The position numbers and the translations under genes were made by a program. A model generated the notes under the pieces. It did no database searches. It was not told the origin of the DNA and was given only the letters and a program-made list of their open reading frames with translations. A DNA stretch of 64,000 bases from Caldifarciminota bacterium (GTDB lineage Bacteria; Hydrothermota; Tepidihabitantia; SM23-42): contig JALVOT010000014.1 in NCBI GenBank assembly GCA_027026255.1, positions 87,986 to 151,985 on the forward strand, written 5' to 3'. Below are positions 18,209 through 28,144 of this stretch, piece after piece; within the stretch, counting starts at the first letter, position 1; the number at the start of each line of letters is the position of its first letter.

Positions 18209-19341
18209 TACTTTCAAAAAGGTATCAGGAATTTCAGGATTGGGTGCGGCAGTTTGCCCGGAAAGAGGTTGCGCCAAGGGCAAAGGAACTGGATAAGAAA
18301 GAAGAGTTTCCCCGGGATTTAGTAAAGCGAATGGCTGAGTTAAAGATGCTTGGTATATTCATTCCTGAGGAGTATGGCGGTGCAGGACTTGATACATTAT
18401 GCTATGCGATTGCAGTGGAAGAGGTGGGTCGGGTCTGCGGCTCAACCGGGATATTCCTTGCTGCCCATTCCTCACTTGGTGTCTTTCCTATTTATCATGC
18501 AGGTGATGAAAAGCAGAAAAGTCGCTGGCTTATTCCTCTGGTAAAGGGTGAAAAGATCGGCTCATTCGGTCTTACCGAACCGAATGCCGGTTCCGATGCT
18601 GCGGCAACCCGGACCACGGCACGGCTTGAAGGTGATTTTTATGTTATCAATGGGATAAAACGATTCATTACATCAGGTAGTATCGCAGATATTATTGTAT
18701 TCACTGCAACCCAGGATCCTTCAAAGGGGCATCGTGGGATTTCTGCATTTGTTGTGGAAAAGGGAACCAGGGGATTTTCATATGGAAGGAACGAAGATAA
18801 ACTTGGTCTGCGCGGTTCGATTACATCAGAATTGATATTCGAAGACTGCCGGATTCCTAAGGAGAACCTTTTGGGAAAAGAGGGAGAGGGTTTTAAAGTC
18901 TTTATGGATACCCTTGATGGTGGGAGGATTTCAATTGGTGCCCTTGCCCTGGGCATCGGTGAGGGGGCACTGGATGCAATAATCAATTTTGTCCAGCAGG
19001 CACAAGAATCGGGTCAACCTTTAAAAAAGAATCAATGGATTCAATCAATGGTGGCTGAGATAGCGACCGAACTGGAGTCAGCCAGGCTCCTGGTTTATCA
19101 GGCTGCTCAATTAAAGGATGTCGGTATCCCTTTTATCAAGGAATCTGCAATGGCAAAGTATTATGCATCAAAGGTCGGGATGAAGGCAACTTCAATTGCC
19201 CTTGAGATTTTTGGAGCCGATGGTTTAACCGATGAATATCCAGTAGAGAGATTTATGCGGGATGAAAAACTTATGGAAATCGGTGAGGGAACCTCTGAAA
19301 TCCAGAAGATTGTCATTGCCCGACAGATTCTGGGAAAGTGA
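18205..19341 (+). CDS. Acyl-CoA dehydrogenase
   Basis: A 378-aa FAD enzyme. It has the FAD/substrate segment GSFGLTEPNAGSDAAA, an IKRFITSG strand, and a C-terminal EGTSEIQKIVIARQIL with the catalytic Glu that removes the alpha proton of acyl-CoA. The start is the GTG at 18205, supported by AAGGAG at 18191-18196; it shares 4 bases with the stop of the Glu-less homologue, so the two are probably made in equal amounts. Electrons would pass to the ETF encoded downstream. Chain length and branching of the substrate cannot be fixed; isobutyryl-, butyryl- or isovaleryl-CoA are likely from context. Confidence 0.92.
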   Translation: MILSKRYQEFQDWVRQFARKEVAPRAKELDKKEEFPRDLVKRMAELKMLGIFIPEEYGGAGLDTLCYAIAVEEVGRVCGSTGIFLAAHSSLGVFPIYHAGDEKQKSRWLIPLVKGEKIGSFGLTEPNAGSDAAATRTTARLEGDFYVINGIKRFITSGSIADIIVFTATQDPSKGHRGISAFVVEKGTRGFSYGRNEDKLGLRGSITSELIFEDCRIPKENLLGKEGEGFKVFMDTLDGGRISIGALALGIGEGALDAIINFVQQAQESGQPLKKNQWIQSMVAEIATELESARLLVYQAAQLKDVGIPFIKESAMAKYYASKVGMKATSIALEIFGADGLTDEYPVERFMRDEKLMEIGEGTSEIQKIVIARQILGK

Positions 19342-19427
19342 AATGAAAAACCGATATTTTTTTGGTCTGAATTTATGGCTGATAAAAATTACTATTTTAA
19401 ACCAAAATTCTAATATGAGGAGGTATG

Positions 19428-20570
19428 ATGAATTTTGATTTAACCAGTGACCAGAAGATGCTCCAGGATCAGGTGCGGAAATTTGCCCGGACTGAACTGG
19501 CACCGGTCGCACCAGAGATTGATAAGTCTGGAGAATTTCCCTGGGAGAATTTGAAGAAGATGGCGAAGTTAGGCCTTTTAGGAATAATTATTCCGGAGGA
19601 GTACGGCGGTTCAGGATTCGACTTTATCTCCCTTGCTATCGCCGTTGAAGAGATATCAAGGGTTTGTGCAACAACCGGTGTTATTGTTGCAGTAAACAAT
19701 TCACTCTGTGCATATCCAATACTACAGTTTGGAACCGAAGAGCAAAAAAAGAAATATCTTCCCCCCCTTTGCAGCGGTGAAAAGATTGGTGCGATGGGAA
19801 TTACTGAGCCGAATGCCGGGTCTGATGTTGCCGGTATGGAATCGACTGCTCGACTTGAGGGCGATTATTATATACTTAATGGCACTAAACGATTCATTAC
19901 CAATGGTGGTGAAGCAGGGATATATGTAGTATTTGCCTATACAAATAAAGAGATGAAGCATAAGGGGATCAGTGCATTCATTGTGGAAAGAGATACCCCG
20001 GGATTTACCCTGGGAAAGCATGAGGACCTGATGGGGATAAGGGCGACGGCCAATTGTGAATTGATTTTTGAGGATTGCAAGATTCCTAAGGAGAACCTTC
20101 TGGGTGAAGAGGGACAGGGTTTTAAGATCTGTATGAATACCCTTGATGTTTCACGGATTGATATTGGTGCCCAGGCAGTGGGTATTGCCCAGGGTGCATT
20201 GGATGAGGCGATTAAGTATTCAAAGGAGCGTAAGGCATTCGGCCAGCCGATATGCAATTTTGAGATGATACAATCGATGCTTGCTGAGATGGCAACCCAG
20301 ATTCATGCGGCGCGGCTTATGGTCTATTATGCCGGATATTGTAAGGATAAGGGGATGAAGAGGTTTTCCAAAGAGGCGGCAATGGCAAAGTATTATGCCT
20401 CTTCAATTACGGTTGATGTTGCAAGAAAAGCACTTCAGATTCATGGTGGTTATGGTTATACAAAGGATTATACAATCGAGCGACTCTATCGTGATGCCAA
20501 GATCTTGGAACTCTATGAAGGAACAAGCGAGATTCAGAAGCTTGTAATCGCAAGAGAACTTACCAGATGA
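19428..20570 (+). CDS. Acyl-CoA dehydrogenase (short/branched-chain type)
   Basis: A 380-aa enzyme with all family marks: GAMGITEPNAGSDVAGM, NGTKRFITNGG, YSKERKAFGQPICNFEM, QIHGGYGYTKDYTIERLYRDAK and YEGTSEIQKLVIAREL with the catalytic Glu. I prefer the second of two adjacent ATGs (19428), because GGAGG at 19419-19423 is too close to the first at 19425. It lies 35 bp before etfB and closely resembles butyryl-CoA dehydrogenases. It would oxidise a saturated acyl-CoA in the cytoplasm and reduce ETF. Confidence 0.93.
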   Translation: MNFDLTSDQKMLQDQVRKFARTELAPVAPEIDKSGEFPWENLKKMAKLGLLGIIIPEEYGGSGFDFISLAIAVEEISRVCATTGVIVAVNNSLCAYPILQFGTEEQKKKYLPPLCSGEKIGAMGITEPNAGSDVAGMESTARLEGDYYILNGTKRFITNGGEAGIYVVFAYTNKEMKHKGISAFIVERDTPGFTLGKHEDLMGIRATANCELIFEDCKIPKENLLGEEGQGFKICMNTLDVSRIDIGAQAVGIAQGALDEAIKYSKERKAFGQPICNFEMIQSMLAEMATQIHAARLMVYYAGYCKDKGMKRFSKEAAMAKYYASSITVDVARKALQIHGGYGYTKDYTIERLYRDAKILELYEGTSEIQKLVIARELTR

Positions 20571-20604
20571 TAATCAGAAAGAATATTTTTAGTAGGAGGT
20601 GAAC

Positions 20605-21375
20605 TTGGAGATTGTTGTCTGCATAAAAAGGGTCCCCCAGACTGCAGAAGCTGAGGTAAAGGTGGATCCATCAGGTAGGGATATAGTCAAGGACCGACTG
20701 ACATTTGATATTAATGAGGCAGATTCCTACGCCTTGGAACAGGCGATTTTGCTGAAAGAGAAGTATGGAGGAAGTGTCACCGCAATCAGTCTGGGTCCTG
20801 CCGAGGCGGAAGATACCCTGCGCATAGCCCTGGCAAAAGGTGCGGATAATGCGCTGCGCATAAAGGAAGAGGATTTTACACCGCTTGACGGTTATAAGAC
20901 GGCATTGATACTTTACAATATAATTAAGGACTTAAAGTATAATGTTATTCTCACCGGATGTATTGCTACTGATGATGGATATTCCCAGGTGGGGCCGATT
21001 ATTGCCGAACTTTTGGGTATACCACACGCTACATTGGTAACCGAACTTGAAATAAAAGATGAGAAGGCAGAGGTTGTGCGGGAACTTGAGGGTGGATTAC
21101 TGGAAAGGTTGGAGATAAATCTTCCGGCGCTTTTTGCAGTTCAAACCGGTATCAATGAGCCGCGCTATGCATCACTTCTGGCGATTCGTCGGGCTGCAAA
21201 GAAGGAGATAAAGACCCTCGGTGGCGCCGATATACAAGGAGAGGTGAAATCATTGTCGGTGCTTGAAAAACTCTATGTGCCACCAGTTGAAAGGCGTGCA
21301 GAAATTCTTTCGGGTAGTATGGATGAGATTTCAGAAAAACTTGTTCAGATTATTAAAGAAAAGGGTCTTTTATAA
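20605..21375 (+). CDS. etfB: Electron transfer flavoprotein beta subunit
   Basis: The protein starts at a TTG (20605): AGGAGGT at 20594-20600 lies just before it, and the product then begins MEIVVCIKRVPQTAEAEV, the normal EtfB N-terminus. About 256 aa, with the conserved DINEADSYALEQA, a LTGCIATDDGYSQVGP nucleotide-binding region and a KKEIKTLGGAD C-terminal arm. It pairs with EtfA, encoded 9 bp downstream, to carry electrons from the acyl-CoA dehydrogenases. Whether it is of the bifurcating type cannot be decided by eye. Confidence 0.93.
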   Translation: MEIVVCIKRVPQTAEAEVKVDPSGRDIVKDRLTFDINEADSYALEQAILLKEKYGGSVTAISLGPAEAEDTLRIALAKGADNALRIKEEDFTPLDGYKTALILYNIIKDLKYNVILTGCIATDDGYSQVGPIIAELLGIPHATLVTELEIKDEKAEVVRELEGGLLERLEINLPALFAVQTGINEPRYASLLAIRRAAKKEIKTLGGADIQGEVKSLSVLEKLYVPPVERRAEILSGSMDEISEKLVQIIKEKGLL

Positions 21376-21384
21376 GGAGGAACG

Positions 21385-22359
21385 ATGCCTGATATATTTG
21401 CACTAATTGAACATCGGCAGGGTGTGATAAGGGATATCAGCTATGAACTTCTTGCCTGTGCCCGAAGCCTTGCAGAGAAAAAGGGTGTTAATGCGAGCGC
21501 GGTTCTTTTAGGACATAATACCGAAAAGATGGTGGATTCACTCAAAAATCAGATTCCGCGTATAATTGTAGTTGACAATAAGCTCTTTGAAAATTTTAAT
21601 GTTGATACATATCAGCCGGTTCTTACCGAAATAATAAAGAAAGAACAACCATTTATTACCCTGCTTGGGCACACCGCATTTGGTATGGACCTCGGTCCGG
21701 CATTGGGAACCCAGCTCGCCCTTCCCTTTACCACCGATTGTCTGGATATCAAAATTGAGGATAATAAGGTTCGGGTGATACGCCAGATGTTTGATGGAAA
21801 ATTGAACGCCCAGGTGCTCCTTGAGGATAATCCATCATACCTTTTAACCCTGCGCAGTGGAACTTTTCCGGCAACGCCGGCACAATTAAATGCCGAGGTC
21901 CAGGTCATTGAATCACCGATTACCAAAGAACCTGAGCTTCGGAGATTTCTTGAATATATTGAAGCGGCAGCAGGTGAGGTTGATATCACAAAAGCTGATA
22001 TTATTGTTGCCGTTGGTCGGGGTATCAAAGAACCGGCAAATATTCCGCTCATTGAAGAATTTGTTCGTTCAATCGGAGGTGTGGTTGCCTGTTCCAGACC
22101 GATTGTTGATGCCGGCTGGCTTCCTAAGGAACGCCAGGTCGGCTCTTCAGGTAAAACCGTGAAACCGAAACTATATATCGCCCTTGGGATTTCCGGTGCA
22201 TCCCAGCATATTGCCGGAATGAAAAATTCTGCCTGTATCGTTGCGGTGAATAAAGACCCGAATGCCCCGATCTTTAATGAAGCACATTATGGAATTGTTG
22301 ATGACCTTTTTAAGGTTATCCCGGCACTCAAGAATAAGATAATGGAGCTTAAGGGGTGA
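21385..22359 (+). CDS. etfA: Electron transfer flavoprotein alpha subunit
   Basis: A 324-aa protein, preceded by AAGGAGG at 7-nt spacing. The C-terminal FAD-binding domain has IIVAVGRGIKEPANIPL, SRPIVDAGWLPKERQVGSSGKTVKP and LYIALGISGASQHIAGM, the EtfA signature region, followed by VAVNKDPNAPIFNEAHYGIVDD. The N-terminal domain is short and has no ferredoxin insert. It is joined to the HdrA-like gene by overlapping stop and start codons, which suggests ETF and the Hdr-like proteins act together. Confidence 0.94.
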   Translation: MPDIFALIEHRQGVIRDISYELLACARSLAEKKGVNASAVLLGHNTEKMVDSLKNQIPRIIVVDNKLFENFNVDTYQPVLTEIIKKEQPFITLLGHTAFGMDLGPALGTQLALPFTTDCLDIKIEDNKVRVIRQMFDGKLNAQVLLEDNPSYLLTLRSGTFPATPAQLNAEVQVIESPITKEPELRRFLEYIEAAAGEVDITKADIIVAVGRGIKEPANIPLIEEFVRSIGGVVACSRPIVDAGWLPKERQVGSSGKTVKPKLYIALGISGASQHIAGMKNSACIVAVNKDPNAPIFNEAHYGIVDDLFKVIPALKNKIMELKG

Positions 22360-22361
22360 TG

Positions 22362-24299
22362 ATGAACCGAATTGGAGTCTTTATCTGCCACTGTGGAAGA
22401 AATATTGCCGCAACCGTTGATGTAAAATCTCTGGTTCAAGAAATTTCTAAGTATCCCGGGGTTATCCATTGTGAAGACTATAAGTATATGTGTTCGGATC
22501 CCGGTCAGAACCTGATTAAAGAGAAGATTAAAGAGAAGAATATCGAGGCGGTTGTGATTGCGGCCTGCACTCCTTCACTTCATAGTACAACATTTCGTCG
22601 CGCAATCGGTCATGTAGGGTTGAACCCGTTTCTTCTTGAGATTGCAAATATCCGGGAGCAGTGCAGCTGGATTCATAAGGATATCACTGACGGGACAAAA
22701 AAGGCTGGTGCGATTATCCGGGCCGGAATCGAAAAGGTGCGTCTGAATGAATCATTGATGCCGTCCAAATTTCCGGTTACAAAAAGGGCGATGGTAATCG
22801 GGGCGGGTATTGCAGGAATCCAGGCGAGCCTTGATATCGCCAATTCCGGATATGAAGTGGTGCTGGTTGAAAAGAGTCCATCCATTGGAGGACATATGGC
22901 ACAACTCTCTGAGACCTTCCCGACCCTTGATTGTTCCCAGTGTATCCTCACGCCGAAGATGGTTGAGGCCGGTCATCACAAAAAGATAAGGTTGTATACA
23001 TATTCGGAAATTGAAGAGGTTTCCGGCACCGTGGGAAACTTTAAGGTGAAGATAAGAAAAAAATCGCCCAGTATTCATTATGACAAGTGTAATGGCTGTG
23101 CAGATTGTGTTGAAGTATGTCCGATAACCTTGGAGAATGAATTTGACCTCGGCCTTTCAGCACGCAAGGCAATTTACCGGCCCTTCCCGCAGGCGATTCC
23201 CAATAAATTTACTATTGACCGGCGCAGTTGTGTGCAGTGTGGATTGTGTATCAAAGTATGTGAGCAGGGTGCAATAGATTATGAATTGAGGGATGAAATA
23301 ATTGAAACAGAGGTGGGTGCGATAATTATTGCAACGGGCTATGAACTCTATCCAACTGAAAAATTTTCTGAATACGGCGGTGGGAAATATAAGGATGTGG
23401 TTAACGGATTGCAATTTGAAAGATTACTATCTGCGTCAGGTCCGACCCAGGGTGAAGTAAGAAGACCTTCGGACAATAAAATACCCAAACGGGTGGCATT
23501 CATATCCTGTGTAGGTTCCCGTGACCCTGAGCATCATCTTCCTTACTGCTCCAAGATTTGTTGTATGTATCTTCTGAAACATGCACTTTTGTATAAGGAA
23601 CGGGTACCTGATGGCGAACCCATTATATTCACTATTGATATCCGAACTGCCGGCAAAGGTTATGAGGAGTTTTTCATTCGGGCAAAGGAGAATGAACATA
23701 TTACATATATCAGAGGAAAGCCCGGCCGTATCATAAAAGACGGTGACGGTCTTGTAATCTGGGCAGAGGATATGATTACCCAGAAGCCGATAAAGGTGCA
23801 TTGTGATATGGCTGTCCTGGCGACTGCAATAACTCCTTCAGCAGAGGTGACTGAACTCGCCCGGCGTTTAAATATCCATACTGATACCGCGGGATTTTTC
23901 AGTGAGGCACACCCCAAATTGAGGCCGGTGGAATCCTTGGTTCCGGGATTCTTCCTTGCCGGCTGTGCCCAGGCACCGAAGGATATCCCTGATACAGTTG
24001 CCCAGGCATCGGCTGCCGCGAGTAAGGTGCTGGAGATGTTTTCCCGGGGTGAATTGCAGGTTGAACCATTTATTGCATCGGTTGATGAAGAATTGTGTGC
24101 GGGTTGTCGTCTCTGTGTTGTTAGCTGCCCTTATGATGCAAGGGTTTATGATAAAGAGAAGGGCGTTGTGCGTGTGCAGGAGTCATTATGTTTGGGCTGT
24201 GGAGCCTGTATTGCCGCGTGTCCGAGTGGTGCAACTCAGCAGAAGAATTTAAATGATCAACAATTATCAAGGATGGTGGAGGTAATCATTGGCTGCTAA
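22362..24299 (+). CDS. HdrA-like FAD/Fe-S oxidoreductase
   Basis: A 645-aa protein with the HdrA layout: N-terminal MNRIGVFICHCGRNIAATVD and a CTPSLHSTTFR segment, then an FAD-binding VIGAGIAGIQASLDIANSG, the CSQCILTPKM Cys pair, and four ferredoxin-type cysteine clusters: CNGCADCVEVC, CVQCGLCIKVC, CAGCRLCVVSC and CLGCGACIAAC. HdrA is the flavin subunit of heterodisulfide-reductase-type complexes and can split or merge electron pairs. Here it follows etfBA directly and overlaps the HdrCB-like gene by 11 bp. The bases before 22362 also allow an ATG at 22359. The physiological partner (NADH, ferredoxin, a disulfide) is unknown. Confidence 0.9.
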   Translation: MNRIGVFICHCGRNIAATVDVKSLVQEISKYPGVIHCEDYKYMCSDPGQNLIKEKIKEKNIEAVVIAACTPSLHSTTFRRAIGHVGLNPFLLEIANIREQCSWIHKDITDGTKKAGAIIRAGIEKVRLNESLMPSKFPVTKRAMVIGAGIAGIQASLDIANSGYEVVLVEKSPSIGGHMAQLSETFPTLDCSQCILTPKMVEAGHHKKIRLYTYSEIEEVSGTVGNFKVKIRKKSPSIHYDKCNGCADCVEVCPITLENEFDLGLSARKAIYRPFPQAIPNKFTIDRRSCVQCGLCIKVCEQGAIDYELRDEIIETEVGAIIIATGYELYPTEKFSEYGGGKYKDVVNGLQFERLLSASGPTQGEVRRPSDNKIPKRVAFISCVGSRDPEHHLPYCSKICCMYLLKHALLYKERVPDGEPIIFTIDIRTAGKGYEEFFIRAKENEHITYIRGKPGRIIKDGDGLVIWAEDMITQKPIKVHCDMAVLATAITPSAEVTELARRLNIHTDTAGFFSEAHPKLRPVESLVPGFFLAGCAQAPKDIPDTVAQASAAASKVLEMFSRGELQVEPFIASVDEELCAGCRLCVVSCPYDARVYDKEKGVVRVQESLCLGCGACIAACPSGATQQKNLNDQQLSRMVEVIIGC

Positions 24300-25488
24300 G
24301 AAGAGTGTAACAATAGAAATAAATTCAGAAATCAGGGATGCCTTGATTGAAGAGGGTGCCCGGGATGCATATAAATGCTATCAATGTGGAAAGTGCAGTA
24401 GTATCTGTCCCTGGTTTCAGGTTGGGACATATGAATTCCCGGTGCATCGTCTGGGTGAAGAGACACTACTGGGTCTTTTAGCAAGCAGTGAAGAGAAAGA
24501 TGAGCTTGCCCGGGAAGTGGATAAAATCTATCGGTGTGTAGGATGTGAGGCCTGTATTGACCAATGCCCGCTGGGTGTAAATATTCCGAAAATTCTGCGT
24601 GCCGCAAGAAGAATCCTGGTTGATTTTGGTTCCTATCCTGAAACCCTGAAATCGGTTGTCCAGAAACTTAGAAATGTCGCCAATCCATTGGGTGAATCAC
24701 CTGAAAGGCGTGGAGACTGGTCTTCAGAACTCAATGTTCCAAATTATGATTCCCGACTCGAGTACCTCTATTTTTCGGGTTGTCTGCCGGCTTATGATGT
24801 GCGATTAAAAAAGGTTGCCAATGCAACGGTCCGACTTCTCCAGTTAGCCGGTGTGACATTCGGAATCCTCGGGGAAAAGGAGAATTGCTGTGGTGAGGCG
24901 GTAAGAAGGATTGGTGCAGAAAAAGTATATCAGGAGTTGACAAAAAGAAATATTGAAGTCTTTAATGCAGTCGGCGTAAAAAAGATTATTACTACATCGC
25001 CCCATTGTTATACTACATTCAAAAAGGAATATCCGGATTTCGGCGGGGTTTTTGAGGTCTTCCATATTACCCAGATTCTTGCCCGTCTCATCGTCGAGAA
25101 AAAAATTGTGCCTCAAAAGGCATTTAAGAAGAAGGTGGTTTATCATGACCCCTGCACCTTGGGAAGACAGAACAGCATCTATGAGGAACCACGCATTGTC
25201 CTGCGCAGTATCCCGGAACTTGAATTGGTTGAGGTTGAAAATTTTAATCACAATCTCAGTGTCTGCTGCGGTGCTGGGAGTGGCGGCCTCTGGCAGGATT
25301 GGCAAAGGGATGAACGGATTGCCGAGGTCAGGGTGAATCAACTTCTTGCAACCGGTGCCGAGGTAATTGCCGTTGCCTGTCCTTATTGCCTGCAGATGTT
25401 TGAAGAAACCATAAAATCTATGGGAAAGACGACACCGGTGCTCTCGGTGTCGGAGATACTTTATGAAGCCTGCGGCGAAGTTTTTTAA
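24289..25488 (+). CDS. HdrC-HdrB fusion-like (Fe-S) protein with two CCG domains
   Basis: A 399-aa protein. The N-terminal HdrC-like part has two [4Fe-4S] motifs, CYQCGKCSSICP and CVGCEACIDQCP. The C-terminal part has two cysteine-rich (CCG) domains, with ENCCGEAVRRIG...TTSPHC and SVCCGAGSGGLW...ACPYC, as in HdrB/HdrD and GlpC-type proteins. The start is TTG at 24289, with GTGGAGGT ending 6 nt before it. It probably carries electrons between ETF/HdrA and a membrane or soluble acceptor. No membrane segments are present. Confidence 0.88.
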   Translation: MAAKKSVTIEINSEIRDALIEEGARDAYKCYQCGKCSSICPWFQVGTYEFPVHRLGEETLLGLLASSEEKDELAREVDKIYRCVGCEACIDQCPLGVNIPKILRAARRILVDFGSYPETLKSVVQKLRNVANPLGESPERRGDWSSELNVPNYDSRLEYLYFSGCLPAYDVRLKKVANATVRLLQLAGVTFGILGEKENCCGEAVRRIGAEKVYQELTKRNIEVFNAVGVKKIITTSPHCYTTFKKEYPDFGGVFEVFHITQILARLIVEKKIVPQKAFKKKVVYHDPCTLGRQNSIYEEPRIVLRSIPELELVEVENFNHNLSVCCGAGSGGLWQDWQRDERIAEVRVNQLLATGAEVIAVACPYCLQMFEETIKSMGKTTPVLSVSEILYEACGEVF

Positions 25489-26413
25489 GGATATATTAAA
25501 GGGAGATAAATCAGCAGTCGCCCGGGCGATAACCATAGTTGAGAACGATTCTGATTATACGCTGCTGAAAAAACTTTTTCCTTTCAGCGGCCGGGCATAT
25601 TATATCGGCATCACCGGTCCACCCGGGGCTGGAAAATCCACCCTGGTGAATGCAATTGCAAAACTCTTTTTGAAGAGGAAGAAACGGATTGGTATAATTG
25701 CGGTTGACCCGACATCGCCATTTTCTGGTGGTGCACTCTTAGGAGACCGGGTGCGGATGGCAGACCTTGCCCTGAATAAAAATGTTTTTATCCGTTCTAT
25801 GGCATCACGGGGAAGCCTGGGTGGACTTGCAAAAAAGACAAAGGATGCGGCTTTAGTCCTTGATGCCGCAGGTATGGATTATATTTTGATTGAGACGATT
25901 GGCGTGGGGCAGGTAGAACTTGATATCGCCCAGGTCTGTGATACCACACTTGTTGTGCTTGTCCCGGAATCAGGTGATTCAATCCAGGCGATGAAGGCGG
26001 GACTTTTAGAGATTGGTGATATCATTGTGGTGAATAAGGGCGATCGTGAGGGATGCGAGCGTTTAATAATGGAATTAAAGTTTGCATTTGACCTGAGAAA
26101 TCAGCTCCCGGGCTGGTCATATCCTATTGTCAAAACGATTGCAACCGAAGGGTATGGCATTGAACAGGTGGTTTCCCGAATTGAAGCGCATCAGGCTTAT
26201 CTGAATAAAACCGGTAAATTTGAGGTATTAAGAAAAGAACATCTCTTTTCAAGGATAAACGAATTAATTGAAGAAAAGATAAAGAATAAACTTCGCCGAA
26301 GATTGAAGTCCCAGCCCGAATTGAAAAAGATTATTGATGATATCTATAGTCGACGCCGTAATCCATTTGATGTTGCGGAAAATTTATTAAAAGACTCGGG
26401 TATTGTGCCGTAA
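25463..26413 (+). CDS. meaB: MeaB-type G-protein chaperone of B12-dependent acyl-CoA mutase
   Basis: A 316-aa GTPase with P-loop GPPGAGKST (residues 52-60), DPTSPFSGGALLGDRVRM (switch region), a DYILIETIGVGQVELD Walker-B region, and VNKGD as the G4 base-recognition motif. MeaB/ArgK proteins gate adenosylcobalamin loading and protect the mutase from inactivation. It overlaps the preceding gene by 26 bp and is directly followed by the acyl-CoA mutase genes. In the IcmF fusion this same G domain is joined to an isobutyryl-CoA mutase, which fits the residues seen in the next gene. Confidence 0.93.
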   Translation: MKPAAKFFKDILKGDKSAVARAITIVENDSDYTLLKKLFPFSGRAYYIGITGPPGAGKSTLVNAIAKLFLKRKKRIGIIAVDPTSPFSGGALLGDRVRMADLALNKNVFIRSMASRGSLGGLAKKTKDAALVLDAAGMDYILIETIGVGQVELDIAQVCDTTLVVLVPESGDSIQAMKAGLLEIGDIIVVNKGDREGCERLIMELKFAFDLRNQLPGWSYPIVKTIATEGYGIEQVVSRIEAHQAYLNKTGKFEVLRKEHLFSRINELIEEKIKNKLRRRLKSQPELKKIIDDIYSRRRNPFDVAENLLKDSGIVP

Positions 26414-26486
26414 GAAGTTATGATGGTGATAGTTGATTTATCCTTTGGTTTTATAAAATTTAATAACAGAAAATAATGGAGGAAAT

Positions 26487-28118
26487 ATGAGTCGGGAGAT
26501 ATGGGAAAAGAAATTAAAGAACTGTAAGGAGCGGGATTTTAAGTTTAAGACCGTCTCCGGGATCTCCGTAAAGCCGCTCTATACACCGGATGACTGTGAA
26601 TTCTTCGACTATGAGCGGGATCTTGGTTATCCTGGAGAGTTTCCCTTTACCCGGGGTGTCTACACAAATATGTACCGGGGTCGGCTCTGGACGATGCGGC
26701 AGTTTTCTGGATTTGCCACACCAAAGGATACGAACAGACGCTACAAATATTTATTAAAGCATGGTCAGACCGGGCTATCCGTAGCATTCGATTTTCCCAC
26801 CCTCTATGGAAGGGATTCTGATGACCCGTTTTCCCGGGGTGAGGTAGGTAAATGCGGGGTTGCAGTTGATACCTTAAGGGATATGGAGATTATATTTGAT
26901 GGTATCCCACTGGATCGCATATCCACCTCGATGACCATAAACCCACCGGCGGCAATTCTTCTTGCAATGTATATTGCGGTGGGTGAAAAACAGGGGGTGC
27001 CTGCACATATCCTCACCGGAACGATTCAGAATGATATGCTCAAGGAGTATCAGGCACAGAAGACCTGGATTTATCCGCCTGAACCGTCAATGCGTATTAT
27101 TACCGATATCCTTGAATACTGTTCAGAAAATGTTCCAAAATGGAACACTATTTCTATCTCAGGTTATCATATCCGTGAGGCCGGTTCAACCGCCCTGCAG
27201 GAACTTGCCTTTACCCTCGCCAACGGTTTCACCTATGTTGAATACGGCATAAAGCGGGGCCTTGAGGTTGATAAATTTGCCCCCAGACTTTCCTTCTTTT
27301 TCAATTCTCATCTCGATTTCTTTGAGGAGATTGCAAAATACCGGGCCGCACGAAGAATCTGGGCACGCATGATGCGTGATAAATATAATGCCCAGAATCC
27401 CCGTTCATTTTTGATGAGGTTCCATACCCAGACCGCCGGATGCACCCTTACCGCGCAGCAGCCCGAGAATAATATTGTGCGCACCGCATTTCAGGCCCTG
27501 GCTGCAGTGCTTGGAGGAACCCAATCCCTGCACACGAATTCAATGGATGAAACCTATGCCCTGCCGACCGAAAAGGCGGTAAAGATCGCCCTGCGCACCC
27601 AGCAGTTGATTGCTTATGAGACCGGTGTTCCCAACACCATCGATCCCTTAGGTGGTTCATACTACATTGAGACATTGACCAATGAACTGGAAAAGGGTGC
27701 CTATGAATATTTCAAAAAGATTGAAAAATTCGGTGGTGTATTACCTGCAATTGAAAAGGGGTTTTTCCAGCAGGAGATTTCCCGCAGTGCATATAAATAC
27801 CAGCGTGCCTTAGAAAAGAAAGAGAGGTTCCAGGTCGGTATAAATATTTTTGAAGAAGACAAACCGGCAGATATCGAAATCCTTAAGATACCGCCTGAGG
27901 TTGAACGCAATCAGATAAAAAAGCTGAAAGAGGTTAAAAGTGAGAGGAATAATAGAAAGGTGAAAGAGACACTGCGTCTTTTACTCAAGGCGGCACGGGA
28001 TGGAGACAATTTGATGCCCAGAATTCTCGATTGTGTGCGTGTCTATGCAACAATCGGTGAAATCTGTAATACCTTAAAGGAGGAGTTTGGTGAATATCAG
28101 GAACCAATCATATTTTAA
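26487..28118 (+). CDS. B12-dependent acyl-CoA mutase large subunit, isobutyryl-CoA-mutase type by active-site residues
   Basis: A 543-aa catalytic TIM-barrel subunit with no B12-binding domain, as in two-gene mutases. Compared with Propionibacterium methylmalonyl-CoA mutase, Tyr89 is Phe73 here (RQFSGF) and Arg207 is Gln191 (YQAQKTW). Phe/Gln at these two sites is the known mark of isobutyryl-CoA mutase (Phe80/Gln198 in IcmA). The catalytic SGYHIREAG histidine is kept. It would interconvert butyryl-CoA and isobutyryl-CoA, or a related pair such as isovaleryl/pivalyl-CoA. It lies between meaB and the small subunit. The second mutase of this window, at 46832, has the Tyr/Arg pair instead. Confidence 0.88.
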   Translation: MSREIWEKKLKNCKERDFKFKTVSGISVKPLYTPDDCEFFDYERDLGYPGEFPFTRGVYTNMYRGRLWTMRQFSGFATPKDTNRRYKYLLKHGQTGLSVAFDFPTLYGRDSDDPFSRGEVGKCGVAVDTLRDMEIIFDGIPLDRISTSMTINPPAAILLAMYIAVGEKQGVPAHILTGTIQNDMLKEYQAQKTWIYPPEPSMRIITDILEYCSENVPKWNTISISGYHIREAGSTALQELAFTLANGFTYVEYGIKRGLEVDKFAPRLSFFFNSHLDFFEEIAKYRAARRIWARMMRDKYNAQNPRSFLMRFHTQTAGCTLTAQQPENNIVRTAFQALAAVLGGTQSLHTNSMDETYALPTEKAVKIALRTQQLIAYETGVPNTIDPLGGSYYIETLTNELEKGAYEYFKKIEKFGGVLPAIEKGFFQQEISRSAYKYQRALEKKERFQVGINIFEEDKPADIEILKIPPEVERNQIKKLKEVKSERNNRKVKETLRLLLKAARDGDNLMPRILDCVRVYATIGEICNTLKEEFGEYQEPIIF

Positions 28119-28144
28119 AAAATTGTTGGCAAGAAGGAGCAGAG

